The notes: generated by a model from the letters alone, not told the origin. DNA of 64,000 bases from Nissabacter sp. SGAir0207 (GCF_005491205.1 NZ_CP028035.1:3286001-3350000); one strand, 5' to 3'. Shown: positions 48,772 to 57,651, counted from the first letter of the stretch. Made by a program: numbers and translations.

Positions 48772-48858
48772 GCGAAGGTGGCGGAATTGGTAGACGCGCT
48801 AGCTTCAGGTGTTAGTGTTCTTACGGACGTGAGGGTTCAAGTCCCTCTCTTCGCACCA
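48772..48858 (+). tRNA. tRNA-Leu (CAG), copy 2
   Basis: 87 nt, identical to copy 1 except for T at 48819 where the other copies have C. The change turns one C-G pair of the variable arm into a U-G wobble, so the fold should be kept. Separated from copy 1 by a 33-bp spacer. Confidence 0.98.
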
Positions 48859-48892
48859 ATCCGGTGATATAAATTGCAGCAGAATCATCTGT

Positions 48893-48979
48893 GCGAAGGT
48901 GGCGGAATTGGTAGACGCGCTAGCTTCAGGTGTTAGTGTCCTTACGGACGTGAGGGTTCAAGTCCCTCTCTTCGCACCA
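48893..48979 (+). tRNA. tRNA-Leu (CAG), copy 3
   Basis: 87 nt, identical to copy 1, 34 bp after copy 2. The three genes form one transcription unit behind the promoter at 48581. No intrinsic terminator hairpin was recognised downstream. Confidence 0.98.
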
Positions 48980-49059
48980 CGTGATTCGCTTCTCTTTTCT
49001 TCCCCTGCTTCTCCTCTCCTGCTCCAATACGTTTTCCTATTTTTCCCTTACTCTCATTA

Positions 49060-49347
49060 TTATCCCAGCATATTGAAGTTCAGCGTCATCGCAACCAGAC
49101 TGCCGAGCAATGCCACGCAGGACGGCACCAGAATATAGTGGCGCAGATGGCGGTTGAACAGCATACCCAGCGTCACCAGCATCGCTACCACGATCACCAG
49201 CCGCAGCGTCTCCAGGCTGATATCCATCATCGCCAACAGTGGCAGCAGCGCACAGGGCAGTAGCACTCCCCAGCCGCCAGACAATTTCCGGCCCATGCAC
49301 CACACCGCCCCCCACAGCCCGCACACCGTAATCATCGCCGCCACCAT
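49060..49347 (-). CDS. Small inner-membrane protein, YjjZ/DUF1435-like
   Basis: 95 residues with three hydrophobic segments (MVAAMITVCGLWG, GWGVLLPCALLPLLA and LRLVIVVAMLVTLGML) and a conserved-looking end RHYILVPSCVALLGSLV. The pattern resembles DUF1435 proteins such as E. coli YjjZ, encoded near rsmC and iron-regulated there. The ATG at 49347 is chosen because AAGGGA lies about 8 bases upstream; the longer frame from 49458 runs through the Fur box. Function unknown; the Fur box suggests expression under iron limitation. Confidence 0.65.
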   Translation of the reverse strand: MVAAMITVCGLWGAVWCMGRKLSGGWGVLLPCALLPLLAMMDISLETLRLVIVVAMLVTLGMLFNRHLRHYILVPSCVALLGSLVAMTLNFNMLG

Positions 49348-49370
49348 CCTAATTCCCTTACTGATTGAGT

Positions 49371-49389
49371 GATAATGAGAATTAATATC
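49371..49389. promoter_or_regulatory. Fur box
   Basis: GATAATGAGAATTAATATC matches 16 of 19 positions of the Fur consensus GATAATGATAATCATTATC. It lies 24 bp upstream of the small membrane protein gene on the minus strand. Confidence 0.85.
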
Positions 49390-49614
49390 ATATAGCATCA
49401 GTGGCGGATTTTCACCCTTTTCTGAGAATTCTTGTACAAAGATGACAGTCTGGTACAAAAGTGGTAATTTTGAATTCTTAGCATTACCTAAATAATTAAA
49501 AACCTTATTGTCACACCGGTTACTAATAACCGGCCGTCGGCATTGGGATAAATAGCACCATTATTTTAATAAAATTTTCAGATTGATAGCTTTTTAAACC
49601 AGAGTGAAAACGAT

Positions 49615-50709
49615 ATGAATTTGCGTTCCTATGACGAGCTTGTCAAAAGTAAGCATCGGCTCTCCCTCTTACTCTTTTTATTCCTGAGTTGTACATCGTC
49701 CCTGTTCAGCTTGCTGAGCACCGTCAATAATAAAATGTTTCTCTCCGTGCCGTTGGCAGGCATCACGCTGCTGAGCCTGGGCGGCCTGATATTCACGCTG
49801 CTCAATCGCCTGCGGCTGGATAATATTTTGAATATCTATGCATTTTTATTGGGCCTGCTTTGGGCCTGGCATATCACATTGAAATATCAAGCAATTGGTG
49901 GAGATGACAAAAATTTTCTGCTGATAAGTTTGTTTAGCCTATTTTTTATTAGCGCTATCGCCTTTTCAGCCAACTTTACTGCCTTTCTGCTGCATGTATT
50001 GCCCGCTGGCATAATGATTGTTTATTTCGATCAACTACATAATCTATTGAGAATTGTTTTCATTATTGCCCTGCCAATGACTGGATTGGCGCTGCACCAT
50101 ATCCTGCAAAAACGTAGTGATGCCTTTACCCGCCGCTTGGTGGACAATCTCTATATTGAACGGGAAAAATTCAGCGATCTCAGTATGATCGATCCGCTCA
50201 CCAGCCTCTATAACCGGCGTGGGCTGGAAAATAAGTGGGCTTCGACGCAGCCGCCAGCGGCCAACCAGCAACACTTCGTGCTGCTAATGGATATCGACCA
50301 CTTCAAGGCCTACAACGACAACTACGGGCATACGATGGGCGATCAGGCGCTGGTGCGGGTGGCCGCCGCCATCCGGGATACCGTGCGCTCGCGGGACATC
50401 GTGGTGCGTTACGGTGGCGAGGAGTTTCTGGTGCTGCTGACCCACGTTGAGCGCGCCTATGCGATCAAAGTGGCGCAACGCATCCAAGAGCAGGTGCTGG
50501 CGCTGGAGATCCCGCACCTGTTCAATGAGAACGTCTCTACCCAGGTCACGCTCAGCACCGGCATTTCGCCTCTGGAGGCGTTGGACTGGATGGGCGCGGT
50601 TGACCGGGCTGACCATGCGCTCTATCGCGCCAAGCACAACGGCCGCAACACCATTGAGTATAAGGATGCCCCGCTGCCCGAGCCGTCGCAAACGGCCTCA
50701 CTGGCCTGA
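49615..50709 (+). CDS. Membrane-bound diguanylate cyclase (GGDEF)
   Basis: 364 residues. The N-terminal half holds about six hydrophobic segments (residues 18-165) as a membrane sensor of unknown ligand. The C-terminal GGDEF domain (about 185-350) has MIDPLTSLYNRRGLE, LLMDIDHFKAYNDNYGHTMGDQAL and an intact catalytic RYGGEEFLVLL. No RxxD inhibitory site is obvious at the usual position before GGEEF, where RSRD is present and could serve. Synthesis of cyclic di-GMP is expected. AT-rich 5' half. Convergent with the LacI gene, overlapping its 3' end by 12 bp. Confidence 0.93.
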   Translation: MNLRSYDELVKSKHRLSLLLFLFLSCTSSLFSLLSTVNNKMFLSVPLAGITLLSLGGLIFTLLNRLRLDNILNIYAFLLGLLWAWHITLKYQAIGGDDKNFLLISLFSLFFISAIAFSANFTAFLLHVLPAGIMIVYFDQLHNLLRIVFIIALPMTGLALHHILQKRSDAFTRRLVDNLYIEREKFSDLSMIDPLTSLYNRRGLENKWASTQPPAANQQHFVLLMDIDHFKAYNDNYGHTMGDQALVRVAAAIRDTVRSRDIVVRYGGEEFLVLLTHVERAYAIKVAQRIQEQVLALEIPHLFNENVSTQVTLSTGISPLEALDWMGAVDRADHALYRAKHNGRNTIEYKDAPLPEPSQTASLA

Positions 50710-51717
50710 CGGCTCCACCGCACGGGTGGTGCCGCGCGCCACCAGCGTCACGGGCAGGGTGAGGCTGGCGGCCTCGCCCGCCAGCCCGGCCAGCAACGTC
50801 TCCACCGCCCGCTCCCCCAGCAGCCGAAAATCTTGCCGCACCGTGGTCAGGGGCGGGAAGAAGAAGGCGCTATCTGCCGTATCGTCATACCCCACCACCG
50901 ACACCTGTTGCGGCACCGCCCGCCCGGCCTCGTGCAGGGCGCGCATCGCCCCCAGCGCCATCTGGTCATTGGCCACCAGCAGGGCGCTGAATGGCGTGCC
51001 CTCTGCCAGAAGTGCCCGCGTCTGTTGGTAGCCGTCGGCGGCGCTCCAGTCACCGTGGCGCTCGGCCACCGGCAGCAAACCGGCCTCCGCCAGCACCTGC
51101 CGCCAGCCCTGCAAACGCAACTGGGCGGAGATGGAACCGGCCTCCCCCGCCAGCAGCGCAATGGCACGGTGCCCCTCCCTTAGCAAATGCTCCGTGGCCA
51201 GCCGCGCCCCCTGCGCCGGGTCGAACAGCACATGCGGCGCGGCAGTGGCCGGATCGGTATCGAGGAACACCAGCGGCCACCCCTCAGACTTCTGCGCCAG
51301 CGCTGCCGCTGCCGCGCCCGCCAGCGGGGCATTCACCAGCACCCCGTCCACCCGCTGGGCGCGCAACTCCTGGAGCGCCGCCCGGCACGCCGGTTCGCCG
51401 CTGCCGCGCACCATCGCCATCACCAGCCCATAGCCCGCCTCCCCGGCGCGTTGCTCAATGGCGGCGGCAATCTGCGACGGTGCATGTAGCGCCAGTGAAC
51501 TGGTCGCCAGCCCCAGCACCCGCGAACGTTTGCCCGCCAGCTGCTGTGCCACCCGGTTCGGCACATAGTTGAGCGCCGCCATGGTGGCCTCCACCTTCTG
51601 GCGGGTGCGCACGGAGACATTGGGCGACTGGTTGATGACGCGGGAGACGGTTTGGTAGGAGACGCCAGCCGCGCGGGCGACGTCATCCAAGGTGACGGTA
51701 GGGCGTTTCATCGGCAT
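50698..51717 (-). CDS. LacI-family repressor of the GH31/GPH glycoside locus
   Basis: 339 residues. LacI-type helix-turn-helix VTLDDVARAAGVSYQTVSRVIN (8-29) and hinge-helix NRVAQQLAGKRS; the C-terminal periplasmic-binding-protein-like core includes VDGVLVNAP and VSVVGYDDTADSAFFFPPLTTVRQD. The recognition helix YQTVSRV equals that of LacI itself. Last gene of a minus-strand cluster with GPH transporter and GH31 genes. The candidate operator at 55322-55335 lies upstream of the transporter. Inducer probably an alpha-glycoside released or imported by the neighbours. Confidence 0.92.
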   Translation of the reverse strand: MPMKRPTVTLDDVARAAGVSYQTVSRVINQSPNVSVRTRQKVEATMAALNYVPNRVAQQLAGKRSRVLGLATSSLALHAPSQIAAAIEQRAGEAGYGLVMAMVRGSGEPACRAALQELRAQRVDGVLVNAPLAGAAAAALAQKSEGWPLVFLDTDPATAAPHVLFDPAQGARLATEHLLREGHRAIALLAGEAGSISAQLRLQGWRQVLAEAGLLPVAERHGDWSAADGYQQTRALLAEGTPFSALLVANDQMALGAMRALHEAGRAVPQQVSVVGYDDTADSAFFFPPLTTVRQDFRLLGERAVETLLAGLAGEAASLTLPVTLVARGTTRAVEPSGQ

Positions 51718-51790
51718 TCCGGCAGCGGTTAACGGAGTGCCAGCTTAGCAAATGGCATCCGGCCCCGCCACGGCAGGCGGGGCCGGGCGG

Positions 51791-53830
51791 TCAGCGCAGT
51801 TCGTCAATCACGGCCGCGCCCTGCCGCAGGAACACGGGGATCGCCTCGATCGGCGCGTCCGCTTCCACCCAGTTGCCGCCCGGATAGGTTTCGCCATGCA
51901 GATCCTGCCAGCTGGCACCTGCTGGCAACCAGACACGGCGCTGGCGCACGCCCTCTTCCAAAATCGGAGCCACCAGAATGTCTGGCCCGAACATATATTG
52001 ATCCTCCACCTGCCAGCTCTCCGCCTCCTGGGGGAAGTCAAAGAACAGCGGGCGCATGATCGGGTCATTGTGCTGATGGGCCACGTCCATCTGCCGCCCG
52101 ATGTAGGGGCGCAGCTTCTCACGCAACTGTAGTCCGGCGGTCATGATCGCCAGATTCTGCTCGCCGTAGCTCCACACCTCATTGGGCGCACCGCTGTTGC
52201 ACTGCTGCGCGCCATCCGCGCCGTAGGCTTTTTCGGGCGCAACATGCGGCTCGCGGTAGCCGTGCAGCCGCATCACCGGGCAGAAGATCCCCCACTGGAA
52301 CCAGCGCAGCAGCAGCTCCTGGAAGGCCGGGTCTTCCACATGGCCGCCCTGGAAGCCCCCGATATCCGTCGTCCACCACGGAATGCCAGCCATGCCCATG
52401 TTCAGCCCGGCGGCAAGCTGGTTGCGCAGCGAGACAAAGGAGGAGTGGACATCGCCCGACCACGCCAGCACGCCGTAGCGCTGGCTGCCAGCCCATGAGC
52501 AGCGCACCAGATTGATCACCTCCCGTTCGCCCTGCTCTTGCAGGCCGTCGTAGAAGGCTTGGGCAAAGTCGCGCGGATAGATGTTGCCTACCTCCAGCAC
52601 CGTCCCACGGTGGTAGCGGTAGTTGTCGAAGTCATAGGCGCGGAACTCCGGTTCCGCCTCATCCAGCCAGAAGTGGCGAATGCCCGCGTCGTAATAGTTC
52701 TGTTTCACCTTGCCCCAGACGTACTGCCGCGCGCCGGGGTGGGTGGCGTCAAAGAAGGTGGTGTTGCCGAGGAAGTCGAGGGTCAGCGAGACACCGCGAT
52801 CGCTGTTGACCAGATAGCCCTGCGCCTTCATCTCCTTGTAGTTGTCGGTGGTGGCATCGATGGTCGGCCAGACGGAGACCATCAGCTCGATGCCCATCCC
52901 CTTCAGCTCCTCCACCATGCCCTTCGGATCGGGCCAGTACTCCTCATCAAAGCGGAAGGTGCCCTGTTTCGGCCAGTGGAAGAAGTCGATGACGATCACC
53001 GAGATGGGCAAATTGCGGCGCTTGTACTCGCGCGCCACCGAGAGCAACTCCTCCTGGCTGCGGTAGCGTAACTTGCACTGCCAGAAGCCGGTGGCGAACG
53101 CTGGCATCGGCGGCGCGGTGCCAGTAGCGCGGCCATACTGGCGGGTGATCTCCGCCGGCGAGTCACCGACGGTCAGCCAGTAGTCCATCTGCCCGGTCAC
53201 CTCGGCGCGCCACTCGGTCAGGTTCTTCGCGAAGCTCACCTGCCCCACGGCCGGGTTGTTCCACAGCAGGCCATAGCCGAGGCTGGAGACCATAAACGGC
53301 ACGCTGGCCTGCGAGTTGCGCTGCGCCAGCTCCAGCACGCACCCCTTCAGGTCGAGGCAGGGTTGCTGGTACTGCCCCATGCCGTAGATGCGCTCATCGT
53401 TGCGCGCCTCAAAGCGCACCGTCAGTTGGTGCTTGCCGCCGGGAATCGGCCGGAAGGCGCGGGCGTCCAGCTTCAATGCGCTGATGTACTTGTCCTTGCC
53501 CTTCTCCACCGTGCCGATGCCAACGCTGGAGCGCTGCCGCCAGAACTCCTCCAGCACCAGCTCATCGCGCTGGTTGAAGAACGAGAGCCGCCCCTTGTCA
53601 TTCAGCACCGCCTTGGCCTTCCCGTTGCGCAGGATCAGCTGGTCATCCTGCCGCTCAATGGTGACGCCCTCCGCCGCTGGCCGCGGCAGCAGCGCCCACG
53701 GCTCCTCCGCCAGCGTGGGCTGGCAGGTGGCGCGCACGCGCAGGCTGTTTGGCCCCCACGGCTCCACCACCAGCATCTGGTTGTCATAGCGCCACAGGAT
53801 ACGGTTCTCTTGCGCCTCTAACTGACTCAT
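51791..53830 (-). CDS. GH31 alpha-glycosidase (alpha-xylosidase/alpha-glucosidase type)
   Basis: Cytoplasmic (no signal peptide) family 31 glycoside hydrolase of 679 residues. The nucleophile is Asp390 in HFWLDEAEPEF, the acid/base Asp460 in LAWSGDVHSSF; VIVIDFFHWPKQGTF and MRLHGYREPH shape the active site. The WLDEAEPE motif resembles the Xyl31/XylS-type alpha-xylosidases rather than E. coli YicI (KTDFGE), so specificity is open. It follows the GPH transporter by 14 bp and RBS AAGGAG, hence the same operon: import, then intracellular hydrolysis. Confidence 0.93.
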   Translation of the reverse strand: MSQLEAQENRILWRYDNQMLVVEPWGPNSLRVRATCQPTLAEEPWALLPRPAAEGVTIERQDDQLILRNGKAKAVLNDKGRLSFFNQRDELVLEEFWRQRSSVGIGTVEKGKDKYISALKLDARAFRPIPGGKHQLTVRFEARNDERIYGMGQYQQPCLDLKGCVLELAQRNSQASVPFMVSSLGYGLLWNNPAVGQVSFAKNLTEWRAEVTGQMDYWLTVGDSPAEITRQYGRATGTAPPMPAFATGFWQCKLRYRSQEELLSVAREYKRRNLPISVIVIDFFHWPKQGTFRFDEEYWPDPKGMVEELKGMGIELMVSVWPTIDATTDNYKEMKAQGYLVNSDRGVSLTLDFLGNTTFFDATHPGARQYVWGKVKQNYYDAGIRHFWLDEAEPEFRAYDFDNYRYHRGTVLEVGNIYPRDFAQAFYDGLQEQGEREVINLVRCSWAGSQRYGVLAWSGDVHSSFVSLRNQLAAGLNMGMAGIPWWTTDIGGFQGGHVEDPAFQELLLRWFQWGIFCPVMRLHGYREPHVAPEKAYGADGAQQCNSGAPNEVWSYGEQNLAIMTAGLQLREKLRPYIGRQMDVAHQHNDPIMRPLFFDFPQEAESWQVEDQYMFGPDILVAPILEEGVRQRRVWLPAGASWQDLHGETYPGGNWVEADAPIEAIPVFLRQGAAVIDELR

Positions 53831-53844
53831 CTTCGCTCCTTAGA

Positions 53845-55188
53845 TTAGTTGTCGGCCTGCATCACCACTTTATGCAGGTTGATGTCACTCATGGTGGCGT
53901 CGTTCAGCCGGTACCAACGCAGCGCGATGACGCTGACAAAAGACAGGACGCCGGGCACCAGGCTGAACAGCGCGATAATGCAGAACATCGCCTGTGACGA
54001 CTGCTCGGCGGCCTGCGGCACATAGCCGCTCAGCCCCAGCGTCCAGCCGACGATGGCCCCACTGATGGCCATGCCCATCTTCAGCACCGCCAGCAGGGTG
54101 GAGAAGATGGCGCCATCCATGCGCTTGCCCTGCTTCCATTCGCCATAGTCGGCGACATCCGCCATCATCACCCACATCAGGGTGGTGGTGATTTGGTAGA
54201 AGGTGGAGACGAGGAACATCATGCCTACCAACAGCATCAGCGATTTCGGCATAAAGAAGATCGCCACGCTGAGCACGCCCGCCGCCACCGCCGCCCCGGC
54301 AAATACGGTGATCTTGCTGCGTCCGCGTGTCAGCACTTTTGACAGGGCACTGCCTGCGCCTTTCCCTACGATGTGCGCGCCCAGCAGCCAGGAGAAGAGC
54401 GCTGCGTCCCCTAAATAGTAGGTCACGTAGTACATCAACGCCCCCAGCCGGATGACGCCAAAGGCAATATTGGTCAGTACCAGCACCGCCACCACCCGCC
54501 ACTGGTCGTTGTGCCACAGGTCGCGCAGGTCGCTCATGAAGTGGGCGTGGGAGGGGGTGGCGCGGATGCGCTCACGGGTGGTGAGGAAGCAGACCAAAAA
54601 CATCAGCGTCGCCGCTGCGGCCATGATCGCCATTGCCCAGCGGTAGCCAGCCAGCTTGTCCGCACCGCCGATGTACTCCGCCAGCGGCAGCATAAAGAAG
54701 GTGGAGAGCGCGCCGCCGAGGGTCGCCAGGAAGAAGCGGTAGGATTGCAGCGAGATGCGCTGCTCATTGTCGGCGGTGATCACCGCGCCCATCGAGCAGT
54801 AGGGGATGTTGATCGCCGTGTACATCAGCATCATGAAGCAGTAACTGACAGTGGCGAAGACCATTTTCGCCTCCAGCGACAGCCCGGCTGGCACCGCGTA
54901 GGTGAGCATACAACTGACACCAAACGGCACCGCCAGCCACAGCAGGTAGGGGCGGAACTTGCCCCAGCGCGAGGAGGTGCGATCCGCCAGCAGCCCCATT
55001 ATCGGGTCAATCACCGCGTCGCCGACGCGCGCCAGCAGGAACATGGTGCCGATGAACACCGCCGGCAGGCCGACCACATCGGTGTAGTAGAAGGTAAGGA
55101 AGATGATGACGTTATCCAGGCCGATATGGCTGGCCATGTCACCGAGGCCGTAGCCGACCTTTTCTTTGACGGAGAGTTTCTGGCTCAT
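53845..55188 (-). CDS. GPH-family (YicJ/MelB-like) glycoside:cation symporter
   Basis: 447-residue inner-membrane transporter of the glycoside-pentoside-hexuronide family with 12 hydrophobic segments. Hallmarks are KEKVGYGLGDMASHIG (8-23), DAVIDPIMGLLADRT (57-71, cation site), RWGKFRPYLLW and DVADYGEWKQGKRMDGAIFS. It resembles YicJ, encoded next to the GH31 gene yicI in E. coli, which suggests uptake of alpha-xylosides or related disaccharides. First gene of the transporter-hydrolase-repressor operon. Confidence 0.93.
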   Translation of the reverse strand: MSQKLSVKEKVGYGLGDMASHIGLDNVIIFLTFYYTDVVGLPAVFIGTMFLLARVGDAVIDPIMGLLADRTSSRWGKFRPYLLWLAVPFGVSCMLTYAVPAGLSLEAKMVFATVSYCFMMLMYTAINIPYCSMGAVITADNEQRISLQSYRFFLATLGGALSTFFMLPLAEYIGGADKLAGYRWAMAIMAAAATLMFLVCFLTTRERIRATPSHAHFMSDLRDLWHNDQWRVVAVLVLTNIAFGVIRLGALMYYVTYYLGDAALFSWLLGAHIVGKGAGSALSKVLTRGRSKITVFAGAAVAAGVLSVAIFFMPKSLMLLVGMMFLVSTFYQITTTLMWVMMADVADYGEWKQGKRMDGAIFSTLLAVLKMGMAISGAIVGWTLGLSGYVPQAAEQSSQAMFCIIALFSLVPGVLSFVSVIALRWYRLNDATMSDINLHKVVMQADN

Positions 55189-55321
55189 CTCTGCTCCACA
55201 GGTTCGCGATCAGGGGGTTCACGGCGTGGCAGCACACCGTGGCGATAGGGAGGTTATAAGCCAGTGCGCGGGGCAGGACGATTCTCAGATTTTCTTTAGC
55301 TATTACGTTAACTGGTTTCTG

Positions 55322-55335
55322 TGATACCGGTAACA
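55322..55335. promoter_or_regulatory. Candidate LacI-type operator upstream of the GPH operon
   Basis: TGATACCGGTAACA is a 14-bp palindrome (12 of 14 symmetric) with the central CG typical of LacI/GalR operators. It is about 135 bp upstream of the transporter start and 42 bp beyond the dhaKL stop. Confidence 0.55.
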
Positions 55336-55348
55336 CCGGCGATGAAAG

Positions 55349-55374
55349 CTATGGCCGGGTTGCCCCGGCCATAG
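55349..55374 (-). terminator. dhaKL terminator-like hairpin
   Basis: An 11-bp stem (CTATGGCCGGG with CCCGGCCATAG) lies 4 bp beyond the dihydroxyacetone kinase stop. Only CTTTC follows, so termination may be moderate. Confidence 0.55.
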
Positions 55375-55377
55375 GGA

Positions 55378-57027
55378 TCAGGCGTTGGCCAGCGCCTCGA
55401 ACACCCGCTCCACCGCTACCGCGCCGGGGTCTTTGATGCCATCCAGGCTGTTGCTGCTCAGGTAGGCCGAGCGGCCAGCGTTGGCCTTCTGCATGGCGGC
55501 GGTGGCCTCCGCCCCCTCTTTCGCCGCCTGCGCCGCAGCGGCCAGGTCGCCGCCCTGCTCCAGCGCCTCCAGCGCTGGCTGCAACGCATCAATCAGCGTG
55601 CGATCGCCCTTGTCCGCGCCGCCGTAGTGCTTCATCTGCTGCAAGCCCGCCAGCAGCGCCGACGCCAGATCCCCACCCTCCTGGATCTGCTTGCCGGCGG
55701 CGGTAAAGAAGATCGACATCAGCACGCCGCTCGATCCGCCCATCACCACCGCCAGTCGATCGCCCACCAGCGCGAACAGATCCGCCAGATCGTCCTGCGG
55801 CAGCTTGCCCTGCTGGTTCAGATCGAAGATCGCCTTCGCACCCGAGGCAAAGGTGGAGCCGGTATCGCCGTCGCCCACCTGCGCATCCAGCTTGTTGAGC
55901 GCGTCCTCCAGGTCGATCAGCGTCTGGGTGACGGTCGCCACCACCTGCCCCACCTGCGCGTTCTCCGAGGGCGTCACTTCCACCCGCTGGCTCACCTTCT
56001 CCGCGGGCTGGCTTGGCGCCGCCTCCAGCTTCACCAGCGGCTGCCAGCCAGCGCACTCCACCTCGGCCTTCAACGCCTGCTCCAGCGTCTCATCCAGCGC
56101 GATCGCCGACAGCGAGAAGCCCTTCATGTCGAGCGCGCTCACCAGGTGCGCCGGGCCGATCAGGTACTCCACCGCCGGGGCGATGGCGGAGCCCGCCACC
56201 TCCTTGGTGATCTGCGCCATCTCCAGCGGCGACGTGCCACCGAGGTTGTTCACCAGCAGCGCCAGCCGCGCCTGCGCATCGACCGCGCCCTGCAACTTCT
56301 CCACCAGCGTGGCGACGATCTCGCGGCTGTTCTGGGTCTCCAGCGTACTGACGCCCGGCTCGCCGTGGATGCCCAGCCCCAGCTCCACCGTACCGGGGGC
56401 GATGCGGTCGGCCTCATCGCCCTTTTCGCCCGGCAGGTGGCAGCCAGCCATGGCCACGCCAATGGTGGCGGTGGCGTTGATGGCGCGCTGCGCCAGCGCC
56501 TTGACCTCCGCCAGCGACTGCCCTTGCTCCGCCGCCCAGCCCGCGACCTTGTGCACCAGCGCCGTCCCAGCGATGCCGCGCGGCTGCTTGTTGTCGGGCA
56601 GTGAGATGTCATCGCCCACCATCACCAGATCAACCTGGTAGCCGAGGCTTTTGGCGCGCTCCGCCGCCAGCCCGAAGTTCAGGCGGTCGCCGGTGTAGTT
56701 CTTGACGATCAGCAGGCAGCCCGCTTCACCGGTCACCGCCACGATGGCGTTCAGCACCGCATCGACGCTCGGCGAGGCGAACACATCGCCGCACACCGCC
56801 GCGGTCAGCATCCCCTTGCCAACGAAGCCAACGTGCGCCGGCTCGTGGCCCGATCCACCGCCGGAGACCAGCGCCACCTTCTGCTTGTCCCACCCCTTGC
56901 GCACCACGATGCGGATCGCCGGATCCACCTCCAGCCGCGCCAGATTTTTGTGGGGGGATGCCAAAATCACACCCTCGATGGCATCGTTTACCAGGTTCTT
57001 ACGGTCGTTCATAAAAAACGTAGACAT
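55378..57027 (-). CDS. ATP-dependent dihydroxyacetone kinase (fused DhaK-DhaL)
   Basis: Cytoplasmic kinase that phosphorylates dihydroxyacetone (or glyceraldehyde) with ATP. 549 residues. The N-terminal DhaK domain has SGGGSGHEPAHVGFVGKG (55-72) and the substrate-binding His221 in GLGIHGEPG; the C-terminal DhaL nucleotide domain has DAQVGDGDTGSTFASG, VMGGSSGVLMS and GGADKGDRTLIDAL. The ATG at 57027 (MSTFFMNDRKNLV) aligns with the Citrobacter enzyme, although its RBS (AAAGG) is only 1 base away; ATG 57012 is an alternative. No glycerol dehydrogenase or PTS DhaM is nearby, so it is a stand-alone kinase. Confidence 0.94.
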   Translation of the reverse strand: MSTFFMNDRKNLVNDAIEGVILASPHKNLARLEVDPAIRIVVRKGWDKQKVALVSGGGSGHEPAHVGFVGKGMLTAAVCGDVFASPSVDAVLNAIVAVTGEAGCLLIVKNYTGDRLNFGLAAERAKSLGYQVDLVMVGDDISLPDNKQPRGIAGTALVHKVAGWAAEQGQSLAEVKALAQRAINATATIGVAMAGCHLPGEKGDEADRIAPGTVELGLGIHGEPGVSTLETQNSREIVATLVEKLQGAVDAQARLALLVNNLGGTSPLEMAQITKEVAGSAIAPAVEYLIGPAHLVSALDMKGFSLSAIALDETLEQALKAEVECAGWQPLVKLEAAPSQPAEKVSQRVEVTPSENAQVGQVVATVTQTLIDLEDALNKLDAQVGDGDTGSTFASGAKAIFDLNQQGKLPQDDLADLFALVGDRLAVVMGGSSGVLMSIFFTAAGKQIQEGGDLASALLAGLQQMKHYGGADKGDRTLIDALQPALEALEQGGDLAAAAQAAKEGAEATAAMQKANAGRSAYLSSNSLDGIKDPGAVAVERVFEALANA

Positions 57028-57257
57028 ACCTTTCAGTCCCTTATTGGTGAGCAAGAAATGAAGTATAACCACTCCCGACCATAGCACAGGGCGCGCCGGA
57101 ATGGCGTGAGGCCTGCCGCCACGCCTGCGCCAACAGGAAAATTGCCGCGTTCCGCTGTCGGCATGGCGATTTTGTCCAATACTTAAGGGGAGCGCGCCTG
57201 ACTGGCGCGAAATCCATGGGGCTGTGGCGACAGCGCCCGGCAATGAAAGGAGTGACA

Positions 57258-57602
57258 ATGCGAAAACTACTGGTACTTACCGCCCTGCTGGCGGCCAGCT
57301 CATTTACCCACCTGGCGCAGGCCGCCGATGGCCACACGGATATGTATATCAACGGCCTGTGTGAAGAGATTAAGGCCGATGGCGGCAAGGGCGACGACGA
57401 TCACTACCTCGACCAGCTCAAAGTGCGCTCCGGGGCAGGCGTCTCCTCCTCCGCGATGAACAAACCAGAGTTCAACGACGACGAAGCGGAAAAAGTAGTC
57501 GACGCCTTTATGGATCTCGACGACGACATGCGCCAGTCCGCCGTCAACGACCCCGCCAAATGCCGCGCCATGATCCTGTCGCAGTATAATAACCAGGGCT
57601 AA
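57258..57602 (+). CDS. Small periplasmic protein of unknown function
   Basis: 114 residues. The signal peptide MRKLLVLTALLAASSFTHLAQA is cleaved before ADGHTDM. The mature part is short, acidic (KGDDDHYLDQ, FMDLDDDMRQS) and has two cysteines (in NGLCEEIK and AKCRAM) that could form a disulfide. RBS AAGGAG precedes the ATG at 57258; an in-frame ATG at 57216 is less likely. I do not recognise the family. Divergent from dhaKL and convergent with rtcB. Confidence 0.75.
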   Translation: MRKLLVLTALLAASSFTHLAQAADGHTDMYINGLCEEIKADGGKGDDDHYLDQLKVRSGAGVSSSAMNKPEFNDDEAEKVVDAFMDLDDDMRQSAVNDPAKCRAMILSQYNNQG

Positions 57603-57651
57603 GCGCCCACCTGCCCCATGCCAGGCCGGTGTGGGGCAGTCGCGGCATTCC

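Noticed and set aside
48658..49138. Short frames starting MAELVDALASGVSVL over the tRNA cluster
   Set aside because: This peptide is the well-known mistranslation of tRNA-Leu genes; the region encodes tRNA, not protein.
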